64,000 bases of DNA from Antedon mediterranea (lineage: Eukaryota; Echinodermata; Crinoidea; Comatulida; Antedonidae), in assembly GCF_964355755.1 (NCBI RefSeq), contig NC_092678.1:7040922-7104921 (forward strand), in the 5' to 3' direction. Shown one piece after another: positions 35,101 to 46,914 of the stretch (positions are counted from its first letter, which is position 1; each line of letters starts with the position of its first letter). A program made the translations under genes and the position numbers. Below the pieces are notes generated by a model that searched no databases, had not been told where the DNA came from, and saw only the letters and a program-made list of their open reading frames with translations.

Positions 35101-38100
35101 CTTTAATATCAACAGCTTGATACATTACTAATGTATTGATCAAACAACATCAGATAGCCGAGTTTTCCCTATTCTGACGCAATTGCAGTTTGAGACCACT
35201 TTGCAAAAAAGGTAATTCTCAAACCAAACGAAAAAAATACATTATGTGGCTCAAATCAAGCTTTGCGGTAGTCTAGGAGGTGGAACAATAGCAGTGACCT
35301 GGAGTCCCACCTGAGATTCACTTGAAGCTATGTTTTTTTGAGAATCTGAGGTTTCAATGTGCTACATTAGTTTAATTACAATGATGTTTTAAATAGTACA
35401 ATAGTCAATGGTCAGAACGCATAGTCAACAATTTTCGCATGAGCATGTAAACTAAATTTAACGGATGACATCAACTATCTACTCATTTGCTTGACAGTGT
35501 AGATCAGCAATACAGCTGTGTAATGTACTTTGTTTGTTTTGATTTCAGGAAGTGTAGAACACATGTATCGTGCACAAAATTACATACATATTCACTAAAA
35601 CAATCATAAATTGCCTTGATAAAAACTAAAACTACCTACAGTAGGCATTTTAAAACTTGAATAAACTTGGGTAATAAATAGTTTATTGCGATAAGTTTAA
35701 AAAAAAATATTTATTGATTATTCTGTAACCCTTCAGTTAACATTTTCAAACATTGATCGTATTGACTATTTTTCAGAAATAAGGTATTTCATATATACTT
35801 GCACACACGCAGATTAATATGTTTACAAAGTGGGGCAGAGCTTGAGCGTTGCATTTTGTTAAATAGTATTAAAGTTAACGTTTACTTGTAAAAAACTGCC
35901 TCTAGAAATTCTTTATTGTTCAATATTCATAAAATAAAAAATTGGAAATTTTTAATAATTTTTTAAAACACAGGATCATGAAAGGGTCTCCTGTCCCCAA
36001 GCCTATATTACTTTGCTTTGCCCTCACCCCTGAAAATTTCAATCTGCATGCCCCTTTCCGGTTTGAACTAGATTACTCTTTTTTCTACAATGCTTGTAGT
36101 GATTAAAATTAATAGTTTGGACCAGCAGCACTAATTGACTGCTGGATTTACTTGCCCCAAGGAGTATGTATTTTATTCCATATATGGTAATGCGTGATTC
36201 TAATTCTAGTTTGTTCCTGAATCAAATATAAAAAGAGTTCATTCTATCATTTGCATTTGTGTTTCTATTTTTAGAATAGAAATATGACCTTCCTTTATTT
36301 GACCTTGACTTCATAATTAGGATGCTTTTTATTATTAAGTGAAAGCATGGAGGTAATCATGTTCAGAGAGATAGCCTTTAGATTGGTTTCTTAAACATTA
36401 AAGGTGTTTTTTAAAGGCACTATTCCTACATTTTTTTGTAAAAATAATGCATATTATTTAAAAACATTAAACCAGGTCATTCCTAATGCATTTTCTACTC
36501 GTACAGGACTTAGATTGTAGACAATGTTAATGTACGAACAGCGTACGCTATCTATAAGCCTATAGCCTAGCTCAGTGCTGAAATAATTTTTTTTTTGGCA
36601 GAATCCGTTAATAAAAACTGCGCATACTTTAAGTTGTATTTTTGAATAAAATACACACACAGCTACTGTAGAGTTACCCATGCAGACTTCCCAACTCCTA
36701 AATCTGTTGAGACGTGCTTTGTAGCACACACACACGTTATTTTGTTTTAAAAAACCATTTCCAAAAGACAAAGCCTGCAGAATCATGTTGTACTCAGTAA
36801 AACATGATCATTTATTTTAATGAATTGATATGGTGTTTATTTAAAAAATGCTATTTTAAACATTTTTATTTTGATTTAAATTTAAATACTAATACAGAAC
36901 CTTTTTAAATACAATTAATATATTATTATTTATTTTGGATTAAAAGGTTGCCACCGAATAACTTCTTTTAACAGATCTTGTAATTATTTACTGTATACAA
37001 AATTATTTTAATAGCTCATTAGCAATGTAAACATTTTAGCTTATATTAATAATTAATTCCTGGTATCAGAGCAGTAGTCAGTGTTCTCCCGAAAGCTGGT
37101 TTTACTACCAGCAAGATTCAACAGAATAAATTACTCCTAAACCTGTATTCAAAATAAGTGTACTAAGAAAATAACCTAAAATAAACATGTTTACTTGGTA
37201 CAGTAGACAAGGACATTAAAACTAACAAAGCCATTTAAAGATGTATTGTCCCACAAAAACTTGAAAAATGAGGATTAATTAAATCCGATTTTGAATGTTA
37301 TTTTGTAGTTTTAATAAAGTTAATCACTTCCGTAGAAAAAAAACGAGAAAAAATAATGTTTTCACTTATAAAATAACATGATAAATGGTTAAATTCAACC
37401 AAAAATCCATTGGCTGGCAGCCAATTTGAACAATTTTTGCTTTAAATTCCTTTTTTTTCAGGTAAATAATTTTTTTTTCGATCCAATTTTTGGTCGAAGT
37501 CAATAACTATTATGTGACATTAAAATGGCATATTTAACAAAAATATTTAAAAAAAAATATTTTTCAGGGGGACAATATATCTTTAAAAAACATTATAAAG
37601 AGCAATTGGCACGACAGAGCAACAAAAAAGCTTAAAATGCAAAACAAAACTCATTGATGGAAATGGCTCGGACATGTGCTAAGGAAACCAGCAGACAACA
37701 ATCTCAGTATTTGGTAGTTAATATATTTAAGGTTGAGGATTGTATGTTTAATAAATATCAATGATTTTTTCACATCTGCAAATGTAACAATTTGTAACGA
37801 GGTTTGCATAGTGTGAAGACAATTTTGTGGAAAATCTTCTGAGATTTCACAGGGGACCCTGTGAATTCTCGGAATAAAAACACACCAACAAGAGGCCTGT
37901 GTTTTTGTTCCGAGGTGTTCAGAGTTCTCACTGCATGTATTGCCTTGATATTAACTGACCTATCATAGCGTGCAACTATTCTTTCCTCCCGAGATTTCAC
38001 AAGAAAGAAAACGTGTACCGGTAGTAAGTAATCAAACCTGGTTACAACTTGTTACAAGTTGTAACAATGTATGTGGATGTGAAAAGGGTATTACTATTAC

Positions 38101-41100
38101 TGTATGTGTATATATACACAAATTTTGAGAAAGTTTGCTGTAAATGTATTGGAAATATTATTTATCTTTTTATATATTTCATCATACTTCAAGAGCGTGA
38201 GCTGATTGTATGAGGCCCTCAACAAGACAAAAAATAAATAATAAAAGGTAAAATTAAGATATTATATACAATTAAATCTAAAAAAAGCGATAAAAAACTG
38301 TTAATAATAAAACTCAAAAATTACAAAAAAGTTTACCGTAATTCATTTTCAATTTAATTACTGGAATACTTACTTGATTTTTAGGACGCTTTTCTTTCTT
38401 TTTATTTCCGGATATTAGATTAGTAGTATCAGCAACAAAATCTAAAAATTGAAAAACAAATATCAAAATAGAATACTGAAAATATAGAGTATATTTGTAA
38501 ACTTTCAATTTCAAACTAAAAGAGATGATAGGCCTACATTCTAAAAATCTATACAGATCTGAAATAAAAAATTATGTCCACCATTCAAAACAAAAACACT
38601 TATAAAATGTGTAACAATATGTTTAAGGAATTTAGTTGTAAATTAAGTCAATATAATTACTATTACCTTATGACATGTTATTAACATACAGTACATATTA
38701 TGTAATAAAAAATAAAATCAAACATAGAGGGCAGTAGACATATTTAGTAACTTCTCAGAGGTAATTAAGAATTAAAAAATTACTCAAAAACATAACAATA
38801 AAACTGATTCAGTATTTATTCATTCAGTCAAACCCTTAAGTGGTAAAGCATTGATTTCCAAAGCGATTTATGTCTGGAAACTGTTGTTTGTTGAATTGCC
38901 GAATTTTAGTCCAAAAGTAACAATCTATAAATGGCTTTCATTTCACAGAATAGGGCCCGTTTATGCAACACGCTAAATTTACACGCATCGACATTGTATA
39001 AACAGAAATGGATTCCGTGTAATTACTATACCATCTGGAAAGGCTACTTGTAAAGACTACTTGACGACCAGCCAAATTTGGCTGGTTGGAGTAGCTGAAG
39101 TAGCCTTTTTAAGTAGCCTCGGGGGACAAGTTGACCTCTCCAATGTAATAAATTATTACTAACCAGCTTTCATCTGATATTATGTCATCTCCATGGTAAT
39201 AATCAACAGCCTAGCCTATGCCTACAGTATTCAGGAAGGACTGATACCAAAAGATGTACTAGGCACTTTAAAAGTGCACATGAATCAGATGTGTACACTG
39301 GACCTACAGTTTATAGTCCTTAGCAGAGAAGACTCATTCTACCACTAGAATCATGGAGCGAGTGAGCCTCACACCTTGGCCGAATTTATGGCTACAGTAC
39401 GTATAATGGTTCCACTGTCTTAACCGCTCGGCCACTCACTAACTAAAAACAAAAGTTCTGCAAAATACCCACCTGATATCCTAGAGGAGAGGTTCAGTAT
39501 ATGACTACTATCAAGAACTGATGTTGGATCTTCCATCGACTGAGGAGCAGTCTGAAAACAGACCGTTGTATCGTCCGAGTCATTGCTGCCATCTGATGGT
39601 ATATACGTGTAGTCCAGTTCTAAGGTGTCATCCAAGTGATCAATGCGGTCTTCAAAATCTGAAACATACAAGAGAGGATAGTTAACATGAACTTTCAAAC
39701 TGACAACAATGTTTCGCAATTTGTTCTGCCTACTGTTCTGCCTGAAGCGTGGTTCCCACTAGCAACACAACGCACAAAACGTACTAAAATGCCCTTCCGA
39801 TAATTGTGTTTGCTTCCACCTTCGAGAAATCAAACCTGCTTGGTTGCGCATCATTGTTAGTTGCCGTAGAATTTGACCTGGTTCACTCCAAATACTTGAT
39901 TATGCACTGTACTATTCCTTTATTCATGCATTGTGTTGCGTGAAATTCAACAAATATTACTTCTCATAGCAAAGTTGACAGCACTGTTGTCGGTTCCACT
40001 TGTGATTACACAATACGGCACTTTGCGTCAAAACGTGGGATTCGCGCGTAAGTGTGCTTGCTTATATTTTATAATGCAGAGGATGGCAAATATTACTGTA
40101 CAATGTAAATGCATGTTCATTATTCCATGAATTCAGTTTGTTGATGTACAAATCCAGTAATTTTAAAAAGGGGTCACCTTTATGGGACCCAACAAAATGT
40201 TCTCTTCTTAAGAGGTGTACCCTTAATACTGTATGGGTGTCACTGAAGAGGTTGGCTGTAGTATCAAAAATTACTTCGAAAGTGTCCTCTTATTAGCGGT
40301 GTCCCCTGAATAAAGGTTCCTCTGAATAGGGGTTTCCGAATGGACAGGAACTATTTCAGCCCTGTATTAAAGATTGTAGAATTTTACCATTGTATATTAT
40401 GTGAATCTTATTACGAAAAACAGGTATTCCAAAAAAAGTGATTTTACAGTCGGAGTATAATGGCATAATTGCCGTTACCTGTCGGAGAGTTTGGGCAACT
40501 GTCCACTGCTGTATAATTGATTGCACGACTGAATGAGGAATTGGAAGTAATTGTTGGTACCATTGTTGATGAGGAGGATGCAATACGATGTAAACTTGGT
40601 GGCTCAATAGATGGATGTGATGTAGAGTCTGTACAAAACATTAAAAAAGATAATTAGCTCTATCTTGTGTAATGACAACGTGATTGGTCTAAATGTGAGA
40701 GTGCTAAAAAAATATATTATATCGCCCTAGAGGGAAATAAGAAGAAAAACATTTTATATACAGATTTGTAATTTGACGAGTTAGGTTATCCGCGCAAAAG
40801 CAATATAGGCACGTTTGTTAGAATGCGTACAGAAATTGATTATGCCAAAATGAAACATGAAGACAATTTCAAAAGATAATTGCCTGAACAAGAACAGAAT
40901 TCCATTCTGGTTGCCAGATGTAGAATTAGGCATTAGTGTAAAAAATAGTACCGTTCACACACTATTTTATAATTCCGATTCCATACAAAAACGTATGGGT
41001 CACGGTGAACCAGAGTTTTCTCTAGACTCTGAAATGAATATAGGCTCAGTGTTTAACGTAGCTAAACTTACGGATACGCTGGAATTCTTTGCGTAACTCT

Positions 41101-44100
41101 GTTGTTTCTTGTTCTATCTTTAACAAAAGTTTATTGTTTAATTTGTTATAGTCTTTATACCAATAAATGAATCCCATCCAGACTAATGCCGCTAATGTAC
41201 AAAATATCTTTCTAGACATCCACATCCTGTGGTATAACATATCCTGCAAGATGAAACATTCTGATCCTTTTTAATACTGTACTAATGTTTGATGTGTAGA
41301 CAGAGCTTTAGGTTAACATATTCTTTAAGCACAAAGTTAATAACAAACTGAAGTATTTCAACACCTAAGGCCACACATAGAGGACCCAAAAAAAGTTATT
41401 ATGGATTTTCCCTGAATAGGGATTGGTCCTTGCGTTTCAGTTCACTTAATAGGGATGTCCCAGAGAAGGTGTTCCTGTGGTTTAAATATAAGTTCTGATA
41501 CAGTACAGTATCATTAGTAGTTCCACCTTATTGAGGACAAACATTCAGTCCCAATAAAGTGTGTCCCCTTTAATAAATAGGAGTGTCCCCTTTAATACAG
41601 TAAATAGGAGTGTCCACCCTATTTTAGTTTTAACAATGTAAACTGTGTAAAACCGCAGTTGAACATAATGTAATAACTATTAAAGAAACCGAGGTTGAAA
41701 GAATAACCCAATACAACTACTTAGGTACTATAATTGACAACAAATTAAAATGGGAGTCAAACTCTCTCATGATTTCCAAGAAGGCATCTCAAAGGCTCTA
41801 CTATCTCAGAAAATTCAAGCAAATTAGAGTTGATAACACTATTTTAATTCTATTTTATCAAAGTAATATTCAAAGTATTTCATCTTTTAGTATTGGATGT
41901 TTTTATGGTAACTTTACTGAAAATGATAAGAAAAATATTGAGAGACCACGTAAAATTGCACAACGTATTATTAAAGCTGATCTAACGCCTTGTTCATTTA
42001 TCTATGAAAAGAGTATTTAAAAAAAAGTAAACAATATTATGAAAGACCCCACTCATCCGTTACATTACTGTTATAACTTAAATAGATCATGCATTAGGCT
42101 ACGACCTCCAAGAGCAAATCTTTGTAGAACTAGGAAATCCTTCGTTGTAAATAGCATTCATATTTTTAATTCTAATGTAAGACGTTAATGCAATTTTTAA
42201 TAGTTTTAAATTTTTAACAGTATTTTTAACTTTTTATCTTGTATTTTTAATCTGTTATAATACTGCACGTTTTTAAATTGTTGCAATATTGTTGTTTTAA
42301 TCTACCAAGCAAAGTGAATTTCCATTTTTATGGACAAATAAAATTTCTTGAATCTTGAATGCAAAAAAAATACACAACCAATCACAGGTAAGGAAATAAG
42401 TTATCATGTGTTTATGAGCACTCATGCATATCAAACAATAAAAAACATTTGATTCAACATTCAACAAAAATGAAAAACGGACTCAACTATTCCCTACCTG
42501 TTCCAGATTTGTAGAATAATAAAAAATCAATCTTTCTATAACTCCATTTATAACGAGTAGTATAAAGATCCATAATCGAGCTCCACTTGACCTTGATGTA
42601 GAGGTCAACATATAAGCAACCGCTGCAGCCAAGACATAGAACAAAAGGCTATGAAACGAGGTGAACTCCCCCAGAATGACCTTCTGTACATTCGAAACAC
42701 GCTGAAATGTTTCTTCAAACAATTGTTTCTGTTCTTTCGTGCTTATTTTCATGTCATCGAAAACCCTTTGAAGGTCTTCGCTAGATTGATGTAAAATTGT
42801 TCGTAAATATTCTTCATTTTTCATTATCGCTTCCTGATTGGATAATGACTGGCTCTGTCGTTGCATCATTTTGTCTTGCAATTCGCTAGTGGTTTCCAAT
42901 TGATCCGCAACATTCTCAGAACTAACTGCCAAGCGTGATACAGTATTTTCGGTTCTCTCATGCCATATTTGGTTCTGTAGGAAAAAGCAGATGTTCTGTG
43001 TATGGGTGAAAAACTCTGTGTAGGCGTTGAATGCGATGATATCGTTCCTCATCAATGCTAGACAATCGGAAATTGGTTGATTTTCGTCGCATTCGTAAGG
43101 CTGAATCTGAGCTTTTTGGAGGTGACAGTTTGTAAAAATTAATGCAAGCCGACTTTGTTCATCATCCGTTAAATGCTTACAACCTACAAAATAAAAATTA
43201 CAGAAATGTTCAATATTGCATTCATTAATAAATACCGTCTAAATTCTATATTCTAATGCAGTTACTGTAAACAGTAAATACATTATACTGCAATCAAATA
43301 TGATTTCATATTTGTTTCAGAAGTTTTATGGCAGTCAATTATGTTATGGCAACAACAGTTTTGTTTATGATGAAATAGAAAACATGGTTCCTTAAATTGA
43401 TAATTACTGTTGTATACTGCACACATGTTGCCTGCTGGAAGTATTATAAAAGAGATATTTTTTCTCAAATGATTGTATTTGAAGAAAATAATTAATAATT
43501 CTGTGAGAAAAATATAATTCTCAAGGGGATATAAAAATTGGGGTATAAAATTGTATATGCCAGGGGTAAGTAGTACTGGTGGTGGGTGGTTGGGTTGGTG
43601 GGTTAAGGTACATAGTTGTGGATGATCATTGGGGGATGGGGGTTGTTTCAGTTCATTGGCGTTCCCTGTGGTTTTGTGTGTTTCGTTGGTGTTCTCTATC
43701 GTTCGTTGGGGTAAATATGGTAGGACCAGTCAGATGGGATAAGCAAGCAATAAAGCACATGAATGGTTACATGTCAAAGTTCAAACTGGACAGAGCAGCA
43801 GAGAGATTTTTCTGAAATAGTAATAAAATATTAAATTAATAACAATAATTGACAATATCAACATTATTTAAAATGTCAATGGTCACTAAGACAGATTGTC
43901 CACATACCCACTTGAACCTCTTTAATGGCAGATGTCCAGCAATGTCCATACCGCGGGTTCTCGCTCTCTGTTTGCAGCCTTGCCAATTGGCTTCGACCCT
44001 CTCCGTACCGCTGCACTTTGGCTTCATTCAATTCAAAGGCCGGGTAACTTTTCGTTTCGCTTCTATCATTTTCTGGGGCTTGTGAATCAAAACTTTTCGT

Positions 44101-44202
44101 CGTTTGTTGGCATTCAATTGGTCGAAAAAGTATAGTAATTACTAAACACGCTGTAACTCGATAACCACCCTTGTAACACGTATTTTTTAATATAAAATTC
44201 AT
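32140..44202 (-). CDS. bmb: Brambleberry-like protein (Kar5/GEX1 family), nuclear membrane fusion
   Basis: Seven coding exons join in phase with GT-AG borders: 44202-43908, 43183-42498, 41243-41072, 40628-40479, 39658-39473, 38441-38374 and 32334-32140, giving about 583 residues. Exon 1 has a signal-peptide-like start and GHCWTSAIKEVQVG. Exon 2 reads CKHLTDDEQSRLAL and FTNCHLQKAQ, then AYTEFFTHTQNICFFLQNQ, a long coiled-coil region, and two hydrophobic segments (FHSLLFYVLAAAVAYML; GARLWIFILLVINGVIERL). Exon 3 adds a third hydrophobic segment and a KDYNKLNNKLLLKIEQ helix. These are hallmarks I recognise from Brambleberry; zebrafish Bmb acts in karyomere envelope fusion, yeast Kar5 and plant GEX1 in karyogamy. 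Exons 4-5 are Ser/Thr/Asp-rich. The last exon (RYNLRSRSR, then a coiled coil) follows a 6-kb intron and is the least certain; an exon may be missing. Reading past the exon 2 donor would give VGNS-stop, which I consider intronic. The start is the first ATG before the signal peptide. Confidence 0.85.
32930..33060 (+). pseudogene. LINE C-terminal remnant in bmb intron 6
   Basis: Reads RPKGRPKTTWIANIKKE followed by EWRTHVRRAM, the GRP..TW and W signature of LINE tails. Frame-disrupted and short. Confidence 0.5.
33835..34055 (+). mobile_element. Second 5S-headed SINE copy, shortened
   Basis: ACAGCCATAATGCGTTAAAA, CACTGGTTCTTATCAGATCA and CACCAACGTTAAGCAACAT match 5S rRNA and retain the A box missing from the copy at 17272. 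GGGTTTGAGCCCAT follows as a B-box-like motif. The body is mostly deleted. The tail (CCTCAGTTTCCAGTTTAAGC, CTTGCACCTTTAC) matches the 17-kb copy. Confidence 0.8.
34160..34735 (+). pseudogene. LINE 3' remnant with 3' UTR in bmb intron 6
   Basis: 34250-34330 reads IFIHGPNIWNPLYKTK, the GP.IWN.L motif at the end of CR1/jockey-like LINE proteins. A C/T-rich 3' region follows, ending in GTGAATAAATATATTC. The 101-codon frame at 34412-34717 lies in this 3' UTR and is probably not a protein. Confidence 0.55.
34829..34910. repeat. Perfect 32-bp inverted repeat
   Basis: CTTTTAAATTATAACAAAAT followed by GAGAGGTACATG pairs exactly with the right arm at 34879-34910; the spacer is 18 nt. The absence of mismatches implies recent origin. 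A half-copy (CATTTTGTTATAATTTATAG) lies at 34986. Confidence 0.85.
37234..37586 (+). mobile_element. MITE family C, full-length copy in bmb intron 6
   Basis: Left TTTAAAGATGTATTGTCCC and right GGGGACAATATATCTTTAAA are near-perfect inverted repeats. The internal CCATTGGCTGGCAGCCAATT palindrome is shared with 25774-26038. Confidence 0.85.
37600..37720 (+). pseudogene. LINE C-terminal remnant
   Basis: Reads NWHDRATKKLK, then WKWLGHVLRKPADN, the W.GHV.R signature seen after LINE RT domains. Too short to classify. Confidence 0.55.
39241..39440 (-). mobile_element. tRNA-headed SINE (family with GTGTACA core)
   Basis: On the minus strand GTGGCCGAGCGGTTAAGAC is a classical A-box context (Leu/Ser-like). 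The core, GGTCCAGTGTACACATCTG followed by GTGCACTTTTAAAGTGCC, matches the copy at 52540-52790. It overlaps the donor side of bmb exon 5, in intron 5. Confidence 0.7.
41281..41310. mobile_element. Solo end of MITE family A
   Basis: TTTGATGTGTAGACAGAGCT matches the right terminus of family A only. Confidence 0.5.
41640..42360 (+). pseudogene. 5'-truncated LINE in bmb intron 2
   Basis: Reads QYNYLGTIIDNKLKWESN, KKASQRLYYLRKFKQIRVDN, then NIMKDPTHPLHYCYNL and RLRPPRANLCRT, with one stop between. This is the palm-to-C-terminus region of a family common in fish and invertebrates (CR1/L2/Rex-like; exact clade not determined). It ends GACAAATAAAATTTCTTGAA and TCTTGAATG, a short-repeat tail rather than poly-A. 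Sense is opposite to bmb. Confidence 0.75.
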
Positions 44203-46914
44203 TTTTTACACGAAAATTTCACCTCTAGGCCAGGCTAGGAACAGCTGAACAGCGCCAGTATTTCAAAATAATTGATTGGTAGTGCGCCCTCAATGTTATA
44301 ATAACAACAACAAACCCGCCACGTGCTTTTCTACGAAGACACAGAGGGGTCTTCAAATATATTACCTAACTTATTGTGATAATTGAAATACAGTATATTA
44401 TTTATTTATTTGGAATTACACCTTTAGATCGGTGGCACACTTAGCACAAAGGTGCATCCTTCACAATATAAAATATAACAATTAACAGAAAAGTAATAAA
44501 AGGCAAAAGCAACTATCATATCCTACCCCCCCCCCCCCAATTTACATCGATATATACAGTCAGTAGATCATTACTTTACACAATGAATACAAAACAAGAT
44601 ATAGTAAAAGTGTATAAAATAAAATAAAATCAGCTGATAAACACAGCTTATTACGAAAAACCCCCAACCCACTTTTATTTCAATTTACTTAATGTAGCAA
44701 TGTAGATAACATAGTTATTGAGTCATATAAACAATCTAAATCCTACTGTTCAGTAATTCAGAAATAATTAGTGTAAATACTAAAAAATTTGAAGTCATCT
44801 TGGTCATCATGTAAAATATCATTACGTCATTATTTTGTTTATCTCGCGCCGCCCATTAAATATACACACTTGAGTTTATCTTATCCAAATCAGTCGTCGA
44901 CAAGCATTATCAGATAAAACAATTTAATTCTTATCTGATAACATTTTTGTAGGTTTTTTTCTGAACTATTTTTTTGTAATGCTAAGTATTATGTTTATAT
45001 TTTTTAATGTATTATATTTGCTTGGGTTGTTTTGTTTATTTATTAAATTATATTAATTTGCAAATTGTTCTAGCCTAGGCCAAGGGAGGGTATGGCTTTT
45101 GTTTGAGTATCGCGATAAAGATTAGAAGAAACTGCTTTGTCTGTCTAACGGGAATGGTGGATGTTGGTCGGTTAGAGGCCTAGGAAATTAAACTTGACGT
45201 AAAAACGTCATACTCCAAATTTTTAAATCTGACATTCATAAAGTATTTCATTTTCATTTTAGGCATATATATGAAAGTTTTGATATTAAGTAAATTTTTT
45301 TTTTTTTTTTTTTTTTTTATAAAAAATTACTAGGACCTAGGCCTAGGTAGGCCTTCTGGCTTAGCTAAACTTTTACAGGCCCTGTGACATTCTGTGTGTA
45401 TGAGAATGATAGAAGGGCCTGTGGATTAGGAGAACCAAGTCCTTATTAGTTGATTATTTTAAATAAAAAGTCGTATAGGCCTAGCCCTCCTACAATAATA
45501 TATTACTTTATTGTTTTTATTTAGCTTTTCGCTTTTTTTTGTATCTCCATTGAGATCCAGCCACTGATACCCACAGCATTGTCATTTTTTTGAGTAATTT
45601 GCTTTTGGATTTATATATCTATATATAAATTATGGTTAATTCTGACATAGGCGAGCACAATGCAAAAACTTCGGTACAAATCTCCGCCTTGGATACCTAC
45701 CTTTATCTGAGATGTACCGCGAAACATAGATTTGATAACATTAGTTTTCACATCGACGCTATTGTTCCATATTTCTATCTTAGGAAGATATTATAAAGGG
45801 TTTTATAAGAAATTTTCTGTTTCAATCGGTAAATTTTAACTCTACGCGCGGTAGAAGTAATTTCCGGGTTCACAGGAAGGTGTTGGTTTCAACCAGGGAG
45901 TTGTAAAACAACTACCTGTTTCAACTAAGTTGGCCGTTGGTGCTTGGTGGCGATAGCCATTTTGTTTTTTTGTTTATTTTCGGACCGCGCGTGTGAAGGT
46001 ATATAATAGTAGTACATAAACCCCGATAGCTGAGTTGTTGAGTAAGCTGCCAAGACTTTATGTATACTGTGCGCTATCTGTGTCCCGTCAGGACCCTGGG
46101 ATACTTCTGCCCATGTTGCAAGCCGTCTAAAACGTATTTCTTCTTAGGCCACTCGTGTCGCGGAATAATGTATTAATTATACCAATTAGGATGGTTTTTA
46201 TTTGAATAAGAGCCCGGAACACCTCCCCAATAAAACATCAATTAAAATAATTATCATCCTCGCTACTCAACCCCACCCAAATACATCTAATAAACGCCCA
46301 TCCACAATATTATATTTATAACCCAATTATACTATTTTTAGTAGATTTCTTTGGAGTGTTATCTACAATTTACCAAGCATTTGTTATTCTTTTTTACCAC
46401 TTTTCATATCTACAATAAACACTATACGCCTTAAACGCTATTAATCATCTAAGACACTTAGGTTAGTGAGTACGTTTAATACGAATATCAAAAGCATTTA
46501 AATAATGGTAACCGACCGAAATTGTCCAGGCCAGAATGTCCTTCTAAAACTTTTTACGTCCTGAGTCATTATCATTCCGAGAACCATCGTCTACACTTCC
46601 TAGAGGGGGAGCGAGCAAAGTGAGCTCACCCTCTAGTATATATAATATATGTAATACTGTACTTACAGTAAATAAGTTTATATTAACTTTTTTTGTTACT
46701 AAAATGATCTGTATACAGTATTGCATGGCGAAATCAATATGTTGATATAAAGTTTACGGTACTGTACACCACGTGTATATAGTTCTGAGAATGATCCAAA
46801 TTTATTGATCTAAACATTGAGAACATACACATAGTGATCTGATAAAGAGTTGCTGGTAATGTAGTATATAATATTGACAAATTATTAATTATTTACAATT
46901 AATCTAGATTTACA
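44203..46914. other. Divergent intergenic region between bmb and MGLL-like gene
   Basis: Separates two head-to-head genes. It contains a C run (44526-44536), a T run of about 28 (45293-45320) and an inverted copy of the 17130 repeat (45540-45600). A GC-richer patch lies at 45845-46100 (CTACGCGCGGTAGAAG, TTTCCGGGTTC) that could hold promoter sequence (inference). No exon recognised. Confidence 0.5.

Noticed and set aside
42483-42497. VGNS-stop as the true C-terminus of the bmb protein
   Set aside because: CAG followed by GTAGGG is a good splice donor, and exons 41243-41072 and beyond continue in phase with expected Brambleberry sequence.
46019-46170. Possible tRNA-headed SINE (CCCCGATAGCTGAGTTGTTG)
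   Set aside because: A-box-like start only; no B box at the right distance and no second copy.
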